Source of the DNA: a virus
Direction: 5' to 3' (one strand)
Length of the DNA stretch: 54,995 bases
Virus record (IMG/VR): IMGVR_UViG_3300031240_000008
Span: 1 to 54,995 of that record
Shown here: positions 40,865 to 47,945 of the stretch, piece after piece
How the letters are laid out: each line of letters opens with the position of its first letter
Position numbering within the stretch: the stretch's first letter is position 1
Notes under the pieces: model-generated
What the model saw: the letters and a program-made list of their open reading frames with translations, nothing else
The model's database searches: none
Told to the model about the DNA's origin: nothing
Made by a program: the position numbers and the translations under genes

Positions 40865-41506
40865 TTATTTTCTTCCTTTAATCCATCCTTGTTCTATAAA
40901 CGAATTAATATATTCTTTTTTTATTTTTTTATGTTCACCTTCTTTCGTAATCCAACAGGTATCATATTGAGAATTTTTATTTCCATTATGTTTACCTTTA
41001 TGTGATTCAGACATCAATTCAATTGTTTCAATACTATGATTTTTCCCTGTCATGGTATCATACTTAATTTTACCATTTTTATGAGCAATTTTCACATTCT
41101 CCAACAAAGTTTTTTTTATTCTATTTCCAAATAATTTATCCTTTTTAAATCTTATAGCGAAATTTTTAGGACCATCTGATGTAATAAATTTATGTTTATG
41201 TTCTTCATTAACAAATCCACCATCTCCACCTTCCTTCAAATTCATACATAAATCTTCACCAATCAACTCTTTTGTCACTAATTCCTTCTCTCTGTTTTTC
41301 AATAATTCTCTTGTTGGTAACCACTCAAGTATTTCCTTAGTATGATTCTTTTTACCATGATAGTTAATACTAAACCAAAGTCGTTTTCCACTACCAAAAT
41401 AACCATCATTCAAGTTATCTGTTGAGTGCATTCCTATGTAATATCTATTTGTTACATTACATGTAATTTTATAGATGTAATGATATTTTCTTTCTTGTCT
41501 TGCCAT
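40865..41506 (-). CDS. GIY-YIG-family homing endonuclease
   Basis: 213 aa. Starts with YHYIYKITCNVTNRYYIGMHST (YxYxxxxxxRYYIG). The charged middle and C-terminal helix (KKIKKEYINSFI) fit SegG/I-TevI-like proteins. Located between tRNA genes, a usual homing target. Confidence 0.82.
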   Translation of the reverse strand: MARQERKYHYIYKITCNVTNRYYIGMHSTDNLNDGYFGSGKRLWFSINYHGKKNHTKEILEWLPTRELLKNREKELVTKELIGEDLCMNLKEGGDGGFVNEEHKHKFITSDGPKNFAIRFKKDKLFGNRIKKTLLENVKIAHKNGKIKYDTMTGKNHSIETIELMSESHKGKHNGNKNSQYDTCWITKEGEHKKIKKEYINSFIEQGWIKGRK

Positions 41507-41542
41507 ATACTAAATATACGGCAAGGTACAAAAAAGTCAAGG

Positions 41543-41615
41543 TCATCCCTACGGAATTTGAATCCGTGTTACCGCCTTGAAAGGGCAGTGTCCTAGACCA
41601 CTAGACGAAAGGATG
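41543..41615 (-). tRNA. tRNA-Glu (TTC)
   Basis: 73 nt; CATCCTT/AGGGATG acceptor, arm CTGCC-CTTTCAA-GGCGG, T-loop TTCAAAT. Confidence 0.88.
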
Positions 41616-41620
41616 ATTAG

Positions 41621-41694
41621 TGGAACTTCCAGTTATCGAAGCTGGGACGCAGACCCTAACTGGGTCTCGCTCTACCATTCTGAGCTAAAGTTCC
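41621..41694 (-). tRNA. tRNA-Asn (GTT) with A33
   Basis: 74 nt; acceptor GGAACTT/AAGTTCC, D-arm GCTC/GAGC, anticodon loop CAGTTAG. Position 33 is A instead of the nearly universal U; T-stem 4 bp. Confidence 0.78.
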
Positions 41695-41724
41695 TTAAAT
41701 CCAATATGTCAAATAACGTTGTTG

Positions 41725-41797
41725 TGGACCTTCCCAGTTTCGAACTGGGCTCTCATGTTCTTCAGACATGCGCTTTCACCAGATTAGCTTAAAGTCC
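41725..41797 (-). tRNA. tRNA-Phe (GAA)
   Basis: 73 nt; acceptor GGACTTT/AAGGTCC, arm CATGT-CTGAAGA-ACATG. Overlaps the end of the HNH gene by 9 nt (TAA in tRNA). Confidence 0.87.
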
Positions 41798-42187
41798 ATT
41801 TATTTCTTTTTCAATTAAATCATTACTATGTCCATTGTTATACAAATCAATTATTATTTGTATCATTTCCTTTGTAATATGACCTCTTGATTGATTTTTC
41901 ATGTTTTCTAGATGTGTTACCCATCTTAAATTTTCAATTCTATTATCATTTTTTACCCTATTAATATGATCAATAAATGGTTTATTATCTGGATTTTCAA
42001 TAAACGCTTCACCTATCAATCTATGAAGAATACAAGTTTTTCGTTTTCCATTGAAGTACAAACCAACTATTTTATATCCTTTACTATCATTATGTATTTT
42101 AACTAATTTTCCTGTTTTAATGTTTTTAAGATTACCAAGAGTTGAAACCTCGTAATTACCTTCTTTTATTTTTTTCCATTTTTCCAT
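41789..42187 (-). CDS. HNH homing endonuclease (NUMOD4-type)
   Basis: 132 aa from ATG 42187. MEKWKKIKEGNYEVSTLGNLKN is a NUMOD4 DNA-binding motif, followed by HNH core LHRLIGEAF.ENPDNKPFIDHINRVKNDNRIENLRWVT. Lies directly after attenuator 2 and before tRNA-Phe; a mobile gene within a tRNA operon. The upstream extension overlaps the terminator and is rejected. Confidence 0.88.
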   Translation of the reverse strand: MEKWKKIKEGNYEVSTLGNLKNIKTGKLVKIHNDSKGYKIVGLYFNGKRKTCILHRLIGEAFIENPDNKPFIDHINRVKNDNRIENLRWVTHLENMKNQSRGHITKEMIQIIIDLYNNGHSNDLIEKEINGL

Positions 42188-42207
42188 TGCAATATATGTA
42201 AAAAAAA

Positions 42208-42229
42208 AAGGTTGACTTCGGCCAACCTT
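42208..42229 (-). terminator. attenuator 2 terminator
   Basis: On the minus strand 5' arm AAGGTTGGC, CGAA loop, 3' arm GTCAACCTT, then eight T. A strong intrinsic terminator 29 nt downstream of the leader stop and before the HNH gene and tRNAs. A leader segment (42274-42280) can pair with its 5' arm (7 bp). Confidence 0.9.
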
Positions 42230-42257
42230 TCTTATCAAATTAATTATAACGTTTTCG

Positions 42258-42347
42258 TTAACTTTTGACAATAGTTGACCTTCCTTGGCTTTTATCGGCC
42301 TCGGCTGCAAAAAATGCAAAATCAAATATGTTGTTAACTGTTTTCAT
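42258..42347 (-). CDS. tRNA-operon leader peptide 2
   Basis: 29 codons: MKTVNNIFDFAFFAAEAD then KSQGRSTIVKS. It runs F-D-F-A-F-F-A-A-E-A-D, exactly the amino acids carried by the tRNAs that follow (Phe, Asn, Glu, Asp, Ala), plus Asn-Asn. The promoter is at 42411, the terminator at 42208. The peptide itself is probably non-functional; its translation is the sensor. Confidence 0.78.
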   Translation of the reverse strand: MKTVNNIFDFAFFAAEADKSQGRSTIVKS

Positions 42348-42410
42348 TGTTTTTAGTCTTGTGGGTTTCCCCTTGTCTTAATAAATATGTCGTTTCTTTT
42401 AAATGTTACA

Positions 42411-42442
42411 CAAAGGTACTAACTATTTTATTAAAAAGCAAG
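42411..42442 (-). promoter_or_regulatory. Bacteroidetes-type promoter (tRNA operon 2)
   Basis: TACCTTTG (42411-42418) and CTTG at 42439-42442, 20-nt spacer; about 64 nt from the leader ATG. Confidence 0.9.
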
Positions 42443-42460
42443 TCTTTTGGCAATTTTTTT

Positions 42461-42688
42461 TTAGTTAGAAGAATAAGTCTTGATCAAAGAAGTAAATTCT
42501 GTGTAAGTTTCTCTACTAACATTTTTGTTTTTGTAGTTAGCTTTAACTCTTGCTTTGATGTCAGAAACATAATTTCTTCCGAAGTTAGCTTTTCTTGAAG
42601 CTTCTGATAATGAGATTTTTTGTTTAATGGCAGTCTTGATGATTTTGATACCATTTTTAACACTGGTTTCTGTTTTGGTGTTTGTCAT
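42461..42688 (-). CDS. small HTH-like protein
   Basis: 75 aa from ATG 42688 (MTNTKTETSVKNG); starts upstream of that overlap the promoter. LSEASRKANFGRNYVSDIKARV resembles a helix-turn-helix. May be a regulator; monocistronic with own promoter. Confidence 0.6.
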   Translation of the reverse strand: MTNTKTETSVKNGIKIIKTAIKQKISLSEASRKANFGRNYVSDIKARVKANYKNKNVSRETYTEFTSLIKTYSSN

Positions 42689-42718
42689 AAATTTTGGTTT
42701 TTGTTTTTTGTTATATTG

Positions 42719-42750
42719 CAAATATACTAAATTATTTTATATCTAGCAAG
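42719..42750 (-). promoter_or_regulatory. Bacteroidetes-type promoter
   Basis: TATATTTG (42719-42726) and CTTG (42747-42750), 20-nt spacer; 30 nt before the ATG at 42688. Confidence 0.8.
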
Positions 42751-42758
42751 CTTTTTAT

Positions 42759-43640
42759 TTAATTAGTCTTAACATAGAGTCTCAGCTTATCTTGATTCAA
42801 GAGTCCTTTCATACCATATCCTTCATCATAAGAAGCAAAGATATCTGAAAAATTATCAGCTGAGAATTTTCTAAACCATCCACCAGTTAAATTTGTTGAG
42901 ACTCTTACCAACGCATACTTGAAAGCATCTTTATGTGTAAAGGCTGGAATATTTGACTCTCCTTTAATAAGAGGATAAAGACATCTTTCCAAAGCAATTA
43001 CATAACACTCTTCAAGAACTTGTTTAATCTTGTCCTCATGAGATAGAGATTCAAAAAGAGACTTATGACATTCAACTGTTTCGTCAATCTTTGTTCTCAA
43101 ATACATTGGTTTATCATAATGAGCCATTATCTCATGAATTGAGTCATGTTCATAATAATATTTAACCTTATCAGTGAAAAATACCGTACTATCTTTACCT
43201 TTTAATTTAGGTAAATGAAGTCGTTTAAGTTCAGCTTCGTTAAAGGATAGAATAAATTCTTCTCCCCAACTTTTTGATAGCTCAGTAAGTTCTGGTGTTA
43301 ATTTAGTGATCTTAAGTAGCTCTGAATAATCCATCAAGTGTTTAAATGATTTTCTAAACTTGCCTCGATAAATATACTTGTGACTATTCTTGATACTTAA
43401 AACAACATCTAATGGTGCAACTACCTCAGAGGTAGTTGCATTACAATAGTTTAAATAACGTTCTCCAGTTGAATTGGGATGAGCGACAAATATATCAGTT
43501 CTTTTTCCATCTTTTATAACTGAATAAAATCTATCAGTTGCCTCAACACCTGTTAATTTAGATGTTTCAAATGGAGTAGCGATGACATCTAAGTCTTCTG
43601 GCTCTCTTAACTTACTTGCTGTTGATCCTATTATTAGCAA
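42759..43640 (-). CDS. nucleotidyltransferase-fold protein
   Basis: 293 aa, TTG start (43640) overlapping the upstream stop. LIIGSTASKLREPEDLDVI and KRTDIFVAHP give GS..DxD-type nucleotidyltransferase residues; the C-terminal helical region resembles HEPN-like helices. Family known from antitoxin and lincosamide-type enzymes. Substrate unknown. Confidence 0.7.
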   Translation of the reverse strand: MLIIGSTASKLREPEDLDVIATPFETSKLTGVEATDRFYSVIKDGKRTDIFVAHPNSTGERYLNYCNATTSEVVAPLDVVLSIKNSHKYIYRGKFRKSFKHLMDYSELLKITKLTPELTELSKSWGEEFILSFNEAELKRLHLPKLKGKDSTVFFTDKVKYYYEHDSIHEIMAHYDKPMYLRTKIDETVECHKSLFESLSHEDKIKQVLEECYVIALERCLYPLIKGESNIPAFTHKDAFKYALVRVSTNLTGGWFRKFSADNFSDIFASYDEGYGMKGLLNQDKLRLYVKTN

Positions 43641-43861
43641 TTTGAGTTTTCGTCAAAGTTAGCATATTCATCAGTCATTGCTTCGATGATACAAACTGAT
43701 GCTTTTGTATTCAAGTTTTCGAATTCACCATTAAGTGATTCAATTGCATTTTCTCCAGCACGTGCTGTCAATTCGCCATCTTGTACTTTTACAAGGATTT
43801 CATTTAAGCGAACATAGTATTTCTTTTGTTCTGCTTTCTTTTCTTCTGCTGTCATTTTCAT
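43634..43861 (-). CDS. small helical protein
   Basis: 75 aa, charged start (MKMTAEEKKAEQKKYY), helical. First gene of the two-gene unit with the nucleotidyltransferase; could be its partner. Unknown. Confidence 0.6.
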   Translation of the reverse strand: MKMTAEEKKAEQKKYYVRLNEILVKVQDGELTARAGENAIESLNGEFENLNTKASVCIIEAMTDEYANFDENSNC

Positions 43862-43895
43862 TTTTGTGAATTTTAAGTGTTAATTTTTATTTTTA

Positions 43896-43927
43896 CAAAA
43901 CTACACCTAATTTTTGAAACCTACAAG
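43896..43927 (-). promoter_or_regulatory. Bacteroidetes-type promoter
   Basis: TAGTTTTG (43896-43903) and CTTG (43924), 20-nt spacer, 34 nt before 43861. Confidence 0.78.
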
Positions 43928-43929
43928 TT

Positions 43930-44247
43930 TTATTTTTGATTATTTCTAAAATGTTCTTTAAGTTTCTTTTGTCCAAGTAATTCCAACAACACATCACCAT
44001 GACAGGGTTCTGGTTTACAAAAACAACCAAGTACCTTTCCTTCAAGCTCATCTAATGCTTCCATTAATTCTGGACTAGCAAGGATGTGTTCTTTATACTT
44101 AGCAAGAGCTTCTTCTTTTGATCCAACTACTTCTTTAGCTAGTGTTGGCCGATCTTTAATTATTGTAAAAGGACAACCCCATTTACTACCTCTGCCAATA
44201 TACACATCATATGGATCATGTTTAAGATTTACCAGTTTAGTTACCAT
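43930..44247 (-). CDS. DUF4326 protein
   Basis: 105 aa. YIGRGSKWGCPF, the long helical middle and LGCFCKPEPCHGDVL match DUF4326, common in phages of many bacteria; role unknown. Confidence 0.8.
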   Translation of the reverse strand: MVTKLVNLKHDPYDVYIGRGSKWGCPFTIIKDRPTLAKEVVGSKEEALAKYKEHILASPELMEALDELEGKVLGCFCKPEPCHGDVLLELLGQKKLKEHFRNNQK

Positions 44248-44731
44248 ACTTCAATTTCCAATATCCTTGTTTATTTAATCTGAAAAATGTTACATATTCC
44301 TTAGGTACATCAATGAATTCTTCTTTATAAATATCAGCATCATATAATTCAAATGCTTCAGTGCAATACACACTAACTGGTTTATCTGTAAATTTACTGA
44401 TATCAGACATCTTAATCAAACCAACTTCAGTATAGTCAAGACCCCAAACGAAATAATAATCACATTGTGAATTCCTTTTCCTTATTGGAATATGAACAGT
44501 TGAGTAGATATCTCGAATTTTTTTAAAATTACCCCGATATTCATTTTCAACACTTATTACTTCACCTTTATCATTCTTGAATATTAAATCATATTTTTTG
44601 AAGTGTTCTTTTTCAACATCACCTATTAATTCGTAGCCTCTATTTTTCATAAGTGATATAGCAGCTTTTTTTGCACTCATATCACACTGTCTATATATAT
44701 GAATATCAAATTCTCTTTTTGCTTCACTCAT
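44237..44731 (-). CDS. putative restriction endonuclease-like protein
   Basis: 164 aa. YDLIFKNDKGEVISVENEYRGNFKK carries D...ExE-type acidic residues in a strand-turn pattern like PD-(D/E)xK nucleases. Conserved YYFVWGLDY later. Nuclease activity is only a suggestion. Confidence 0.5.
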   Translation of the reverse strand: MSEAKREFDIHIYRQCDMSAKKAAISLMKNRGYELIGDVEKEHFKKYDLIFKNDKGEVISVENEYRGNFKKIRDIYSTVHIPIRKRNSQCDYYFVWGLDYTEVGLIKMSDISKFTDKPVSVYCTEAFELYDADIYKEEFIDVPKEYVTFFRLNKQGYWKLKYGN

Positions 44732-44763
44732 ATCAATTAAAAACGAATAATTTCTTTATCATA

Positions 44764-44961
44764 TTAATTAACAGTAATGGTTATTCCTAATGACATACCT
44801 AACCATAGAAGACTTAAATTATATGACATTGGTCCAAAATGTCTAAATTCTTTTTTATGACCAAATCTACTAGGTATTAATGTTGGTATAAGTGCTAGTT
44901 CACTATTATATTTAGTAAAAGATACTGAATATTTTTTTGTTAATGTTAATGTTGTTCTCAT
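44764..44961 (-). CDS. small hypothetical protein
   Basis: 65 aa from ATG 44961 (MRTTLTLTKKYSVSF). The promoter at 44966-44997 overlaps the longer upstream start, so leaderless translation from 44961 is expected. C-terminal hydrophobic end (SLLWLGMSLGITITV), possibly membrane. Confidence 0.65.
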   Translation of the reverse strand: MRTTLTLTKKYSVSFTKYNSELALIPTLIPSRFGHKKEFRHFGPMSYNLSLLWLGMSLGITITVN

Positions 44962-44965
44962 ATTA

Positions 44966-44997
44966 CAAATATACATAAAAAAAGCCGAACAATCAAG
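44966..44997 (-). promoter_or_regulatory. Bacteroidetes-type promoter
   Basis: TATATTTG (44966-44973) and CTTG (44994-44997), 20-nt spacer; 4 nt before ATG. Overlaps the terminator that ends tRNA operon 1. Confidence 0.8.
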
Positions 44998-45006
44998 TTC
45001 AGCTTT
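44981..45006 (-). terminator. terminator of tRNA operon 1
   Basis: 10-bp stem AAAGCTGAAC / GTTCGGCTTT (one G-U), loop TTGATT, then T-run on the minus strand; 11 nt after the HNH stop. Confidence 0.85.
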
Positions 45007-45017
45007 TAGATAAAAAT

Positions 45018-45455
45018 TTAGGTAGTTTTCTTCTTTCTGAAAGTTGGAGTTTGGCTATGACAATTAGGGCAAAGAATTCTAAGGTTTTCTAATCTATTGT
45101 CATTACTATCACCATTGATATGATCCAATTCAAGTGTCATTGGTTTACCATTCCACTCACCAGTATTACCACAACTTAAACATTTATTCTCTAATAATCC
45201 AGTAAATATTAATCGTCTTTTTAGATGAGGTGAATCAAATGTTACTTTATTAGCTAAGATATCCTCCATCTTAACCTTACTCTTAAGTATTCCCTTACCA
45301 GACATATTCCCAACATAAATAATATCCATTTTTTTTAAGTAGATATTAAGTGTATCTTGTTTACATCCAAGTTCTTTTGATATGAAAGATTTAGGTTTAT
45401 TTTCTGAAATCCAAATTAAAATTTCGTCTTTTCGTTTAATTATATCTTTTCTCAT
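45018..45455 (-). CDS. HNH homing endonuclease
   Basis: 145 aa. Central CLSCGNTGEWNG...LELDHINGDSNDNRLENLRI ... LCPNCHSQTP is an HNH nuclease with a zinc finger; the N-terminal third is a helix-turn-helix (KSFISKELGCKQDTLNIYLKK). Located at the end of the tRNA-Leu cluster. Confidence 0.9.
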   Translation of the reverse strand: MRKDIIKRKDEILIWISENKPKSFISKELGCKQDTLNIYLKKMDIIYVGNMSGKGILKSKVKMEDILANKVTFDSPHLKRRLIFTGLLENKCLSCGNTGEWNGKPMTLELDHINGDSNDNRLENLRILCPNCHSQTPTFRKKKTT

Positions 45456-45511
45456 ATATTAAATATATGGTAGACATGTGAAAAGTACACAATACGTGTT
45501 AAAACATTTTG

Positions 45512-45585
45512 TAGCCCTCGTGAGATTCGAACTCACACTGGATGGCTTCTTAGACCATTGCCTCTACCAATTGGGCTAGAGGGCC
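45512..45585 (-). tRNA. tRNA-Leu-type (AAG)
   Basis: 74 nt; acceptor GGCCCTC/GAGGGCT, arm ATGGT-CTAAGAA-GCCAT. Anticodon AAG reads CTT. The variable arm is short (class I), unlike normal bacterial tRNA-Leu. Confidence 0.72.
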
Positions 45586-45591
45586 AAGTTC

Positions 45592-45669
45592 AAGATGGTT
45601 GTATGGAATTGAACCACTGATTTATTTTTGAGATAAATTTTTAACCTGTTACTTTGCTGTAACCATCTT
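45592..45669 (-). tRNA. tRNA-Leu (CAA)
   Basis: About 78 nt; acceptor AAGATGG/CCATCTT, arm ATTTAT-CTCAAAA-ATAAAT, T-loop TTCAATT; the D-arm is a hairpin GTTAC/GTAAC of unusual shape. Confidence 0.7.
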
Positions 45670-45672
45670 TTG

Positions 45673-45754
45673 TGAGAGTGGTGGGACTCGAACCCACAAG
45701 CCTTTCGGCCTCCGTTTCTAAGACGGAGCTGTATGCCAATTCCAGCACACTCCC
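45673..45754 (-). tRNA. tRNA-Leu (TAG)
   Basis: 82 nt, class II; arm CCGT-CTTAGAA-ACGG, variable arm GCC-GAAA-GGC, T-stem GTGGG/CCCAC. Confidence 0.9.
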
Positions 45755-45911
45755 ATAAATACTAATAGCTGAATGTATCCCAGTTTACCATTGACTTACT
45801 TTGACCAATCCCAATCTTAGTTGTTGTTGGTTTTAAGAGCTTGGACTTATTTCATTGCCAAGATAAACACGCAAATATTTCAATTTACGTAGTAAGCACT
45901 ATTAATATTTG

Positions 45912-45993
45912 TAGCCTAGAACGGACTCGAACCGTTACGTCTTGCGACACCAGATTTTGAGTCTGGCGTGTCTACCAATTTCACCACAAGGCC
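45912..45993 (-). tRNA. tRNA-Leu (CAA)
   Basis: 82 nt, class II; arm CCAGA-CTCAAAA-TCTGG, variable arm GTC-GCAA-GAC. One T-T mismatch in the acceptor. The 157-nt gap before it (45755-45911) has no gene I recognise. Confidence 0.88.
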
Positions 45994-46008
45994 ATTGTGA
46001 TCATGTTG

Positions 46009-46084
46009 TAGCCCAAGTGGGATTCGAACCCACAGTTGTACAGATTTTAAGTCTGTTGTGTCTAACCAGTTGCACCACTGGGCC
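46009..46084 (-). tRNA. tRNA-Leu (TAA)
   Basis: 76 nt; acceptor GGCCCAG/TTGGGCT, arm CAGA-CTTAAAA-TCTG, short variable loop. Confidence 0.8.
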
Positions 46085-46090
46085 ATCTAG

Positions 46091-46172
46091 TAGGGAAAAA
46101 CGGACTCGAACCGTTACGCCTTACGGCAAGGGATTTTAAGTCCCTCGTGTCTACCAATTTCACCATATCCCC
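46091..46172 (-). tRNA. tRNA-Leu (TAA)
   Basis: 82 nt, class II; arm GGGA-CTTAAAA-TCCC, variable arm GCC-GTAA-GGC. Confidence 0.88.
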
Positions 46173-46192
46173 ATAAGAACATATGTTCTTAT
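46173..46192. repeat. 20-bp perfect palindrome
   Basis: ATAAGAACAT followed by its reverse complement; overlaps the stop of the CxxC protein. May be a processing or termination hairpin. Confidence 0.6.
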
Positions 46193-46365
46193 TCATTTTC
46201 TTTCCATTGAGAATTTCGATATCCTTTCCAAGAGAGGCTGTGATTATCTCTATTTCTATTACAACCTCTGTTAGGTGGACAAATCGGGCAACCCATGTTT
46301 TGTCTTAAAGCCTTGTTATACACTTGGCTATTCATTGTGTGTTTCAGTGTCTTTTTTTCTCTCAT
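46189..46365 (-). CDS. small Cys-rich zinc-finger-like protein
   Basis: 58 aa, below usual size cutoffs. MGCPICPPNRGCNRNRDNHS gives CxxC then C, followed by a basic Trp-containing tail (LSWKGYRNSQWKENE). Likely zinc binding; inside the tRNA operon, so nucleic-acid binding is plausible. Confidence 0.7.
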   Translation of the reverse strand: MREKKTLKHTMNSQVYNKALRQNMGCPICPPNRGCNRNRDNHSLSWKGYRNSQWKENE

Positions 46366-46420
46366 GTTTCACTGTGCTTTATTATGCACTAGGTGAAACC
46401 ATCCGCTTTTAAATTCATCA

Positions 46421-46675
46421 TTATACTTTTTCTTCTTTAATGGTTGATGACTTGCAACATTCAAATAATTTAGCTAATTCTGGTTTAATTTTACCTTTCA
46501 ATCCATTTAAAAGACCAGAATCTTCCCAAGCTTTTGTGACTTTTTTGATCTTATCTTCTTCTATTTTTTTCTTAAGATCACTTAAACAAGCTGAGTGAGC
46601 AAAGTGTGTTTTATCAACAACAATTGCCATGCAACTAATTGGTTTTTCGCAGTATGAGCATGTAAAGTAAATCAT
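46421..46675 (-). CDS. small zinc-finger-like protein
   Basis: 84 aa from ATG 46675 (MIYFTCSYCEKPISC), CxxC at residues 6-9 and HSAC later; helical acidic middle. The longer frame overlaps tRNA-Val and is rejected. Confidence 0.65.
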   Translation of the reverse strand: MIYFTCSYCEKPISCMAIVVDKTHFAHSACLSDLKKKIEEDKIKKVTKAWEDSGLLNGLKGKIKPELAKLFECCKSSTIKEEKV

Positions 46676-46698
46676 GTTATTTTGTATTAAATTTTTAG

Positions 46699-46769
46699 TA
46701 GCCCCTGACGGAATCGAACCATCTACGCTTGCATGTAAGGCAAGTACACATCCATTGTGAATAAGGGCC
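46699..46769 (-). tRNA. tRNA-Val (TAC)
   Basis: 71 nt; acceptor GGCCCTT/AGGGGCT, arm CTTGC-CTTACAT-GCAAG, T-loop TTCGATT. Confidence 0.82.
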
Positions 46770-46774
46770 ATTTG

Positions 46775-46847
46775 TTGGACTTGAGAATTTTGAAATCTCG
46801 ACTTCTACCATGTCATAGTAGCACTCTAGCCTCTGAGTTAAAGTCCA
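46775..46847 (-). tRNA. tRNA-Val (GAC)
   Basis: 73 nt; acceptor TGGACTT/AAGTCCA, arm CTACT-ATGACAT-GGTAG, D-arm ACTC/GAGT. T-stem short. Confidence 0.82.
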
Positions 46848-46859
46848 ATTTTTGAGTAG

Positions 46860-46987
46860 AGCAAAAGGTAGGGATCGAACCTACATTACAGTCAACCAGA
46901 CATCCTGATGAGAACCATCAGGTAGAGGATTGATGACTATTCCTCCGTTTAAAAAGCTAGCGTGTATACCACTTTCACCACCTCTGC
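46860..46987 (-). tRNA. expanded Leu-type tRNA-like element
   Basis: 128 nt. Leu-like D-arm (GTGAAAGTGG...) and acceptor GCAGAGG/CTTTTGC with wobbles, T-arm GTAGG/CCTAC, but about 60 extra nt with hairpins GAGGA/TCCTC and CCTGAT/ATCAGG replace the variable arm. Loop TTTTTAA is ambiguous. Possibly decayed tRNA-Leu. Confidence 0.5.
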
Positions 46988-47011
46988 ACTACTCAATATT
47001 TTAAAGAACTG

Positions 47012-47086
47012 TGGGAATGACAGGGTTCGAACCTGTGACCCTCTGCTTGTAAGGCAGATGCTCTGAACCAGCTGAGCTACACTCCC
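47012..47086 (-). tRNA. tRNA-Val (TAC)
   Basis: 75 nt; acceptor GGGAGTG/CATTCCC, D-arm GCTC/GAGC, arm TCTGC-CTTACAA-GCAGA. A canonical tRNA. Confidence 0.92.
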
Positions 47087-47095
47087 ATGATAGGA

Positions 47096-47488
47096 TTAAC
47101 CTACCTTTATAAATTCACCAGCATCAATCGCTTTTTGAATCCATCTGATTAATTCTGATCCTTTTACTTCGGCACCAAATGGTGTTGATCCTAAATCAGA
47201 AGAAAGCTTATCGAATTTAATTTCTTCAAAATCATCCATTCCATCAACAGGTTCTTTTATTTTTGTAACTAATTTTCCTTCAAATTTATAATGAAAATTA
47301 GTAGCATCATAAATACCAGATGTTACAACATCATCCAATTTAACTTTATCAAGTGTTGAAATAGGGAACTGAAATTTACCTTCATTAATTTCAACAGTAT
47401 AATATAAATTACCAGATTGGTAATGGCTAAATACTGCAAAGTTTTTTGACTTGTATAAGTCTTTTTTTATTTCATTCTTGTCAACCAT
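47096..47488 (-). CDS. hypothetical protein
   Basis: 130 aa from ATG 47488 (MVDKNEIKKDLYKSKN). Beta-rich and soluble; includes YTVEINEGKFQFPI. Unknown. Confidence 0.65.
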   Translation of the reverse strand: MVDKNEIKKDLYKSKNFAVFSHYQSGNLYYTVEINEGKFQFPISTLDKVKLDDVVTSGIYDATNFHYKFEGKLVTKIKEPVDGMDDFEEIKFDKLSSDLGSTPFGAEVKGSELIRWIQKAIDAGEFIKVG

Positions 47489-47601
47489 CTTAAACAATTT
47501 TTTCTTTTGTATATTTTTTTTGCTCTGATTTTTATTTCTTTTTCTTTTAAAGCATTTTCAAATAATATTGCTTCAATTTCTTTTTTCACTTGATTAGGCA
47601 T
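47467..47601 (-). CDS. small basic protein
   Basis: 44 aa (MPNQVKKEIEAILFENALKE) with lysine-rich helix; overlaps both neighbours by 8-22 nt. A longer start would lie within 47594-47917. Weak call. Confidence 0.5.
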   Translation of the reverse strand: MPNQVKKEIEAILFENALKEKEIKIRAKKIYKRKNCLRWLTRMK

Positions 47602-47917
47602 ATCCGTTTTCTCGTTTCCATTTTTCATGCATTTGATGAATGGTATCACCCACACTTGCACCTTGTCCTTCGACTATATTATCAAATCCATTTTCTTTTG
47701 TGATCATGGATTCTTCTGCTTTGATGGCACCTTTGAATTTCATTCCATAAGCACCTTCCATTTGTTTGGTTGCTGGATTTACATCACCCCAACCAACTCT
47801 CCAATTTCTTGGTTCAATATATTCAACGAAATATCTTTTACCAGTTTCTGGATAAAAATAAATCTCTCGTCCTGTTTCATCCCTATCAATAAGGAAATCT
47901 TTTTTAATGTCTGTCAT
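47594..47917 (-). CDS. conserved phage protein
   Basis: 107 aa from ATG 47917 (MTDIKKDFLIDRDETGREIYF). Starts with a strand-turn block and has NWRVGWGDVNPAT; looks like a small protein common in large phages. Unknown. Promoterless, transcribed with tRNAs. Confidence 0.65.
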   Translation of the reverse strand: MTDIKKDFLIDRDETGREIYFYPETGKRYFVEYIEPRNWRVGWGDVNPATKQMEGAYGMKFKGAIKAEESMITKENGFDNIVEGQGASVGDTIHQMHEKWKRENGYA

Positions 47918-47945
47918 AAAACTATTTTTACTCTTTGTTATTTTG

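Noticed and set aside
42188-42325. Upstream extension of the HNH gene
   Set aside because: The extension runs through the attenuator terminator and leader; NUMOD4 homology begins at 42187.
42689-42721. Longer start for the 42461-42688 protein
   Set aside because: It overlaps the -7 box and would be untranscribed.
46911-46960. Hammerhead ribozyme-like sequence
   Set aside because: CTGATGAG is present but the GAAA and stem arrangement of a hammerhead core is not.
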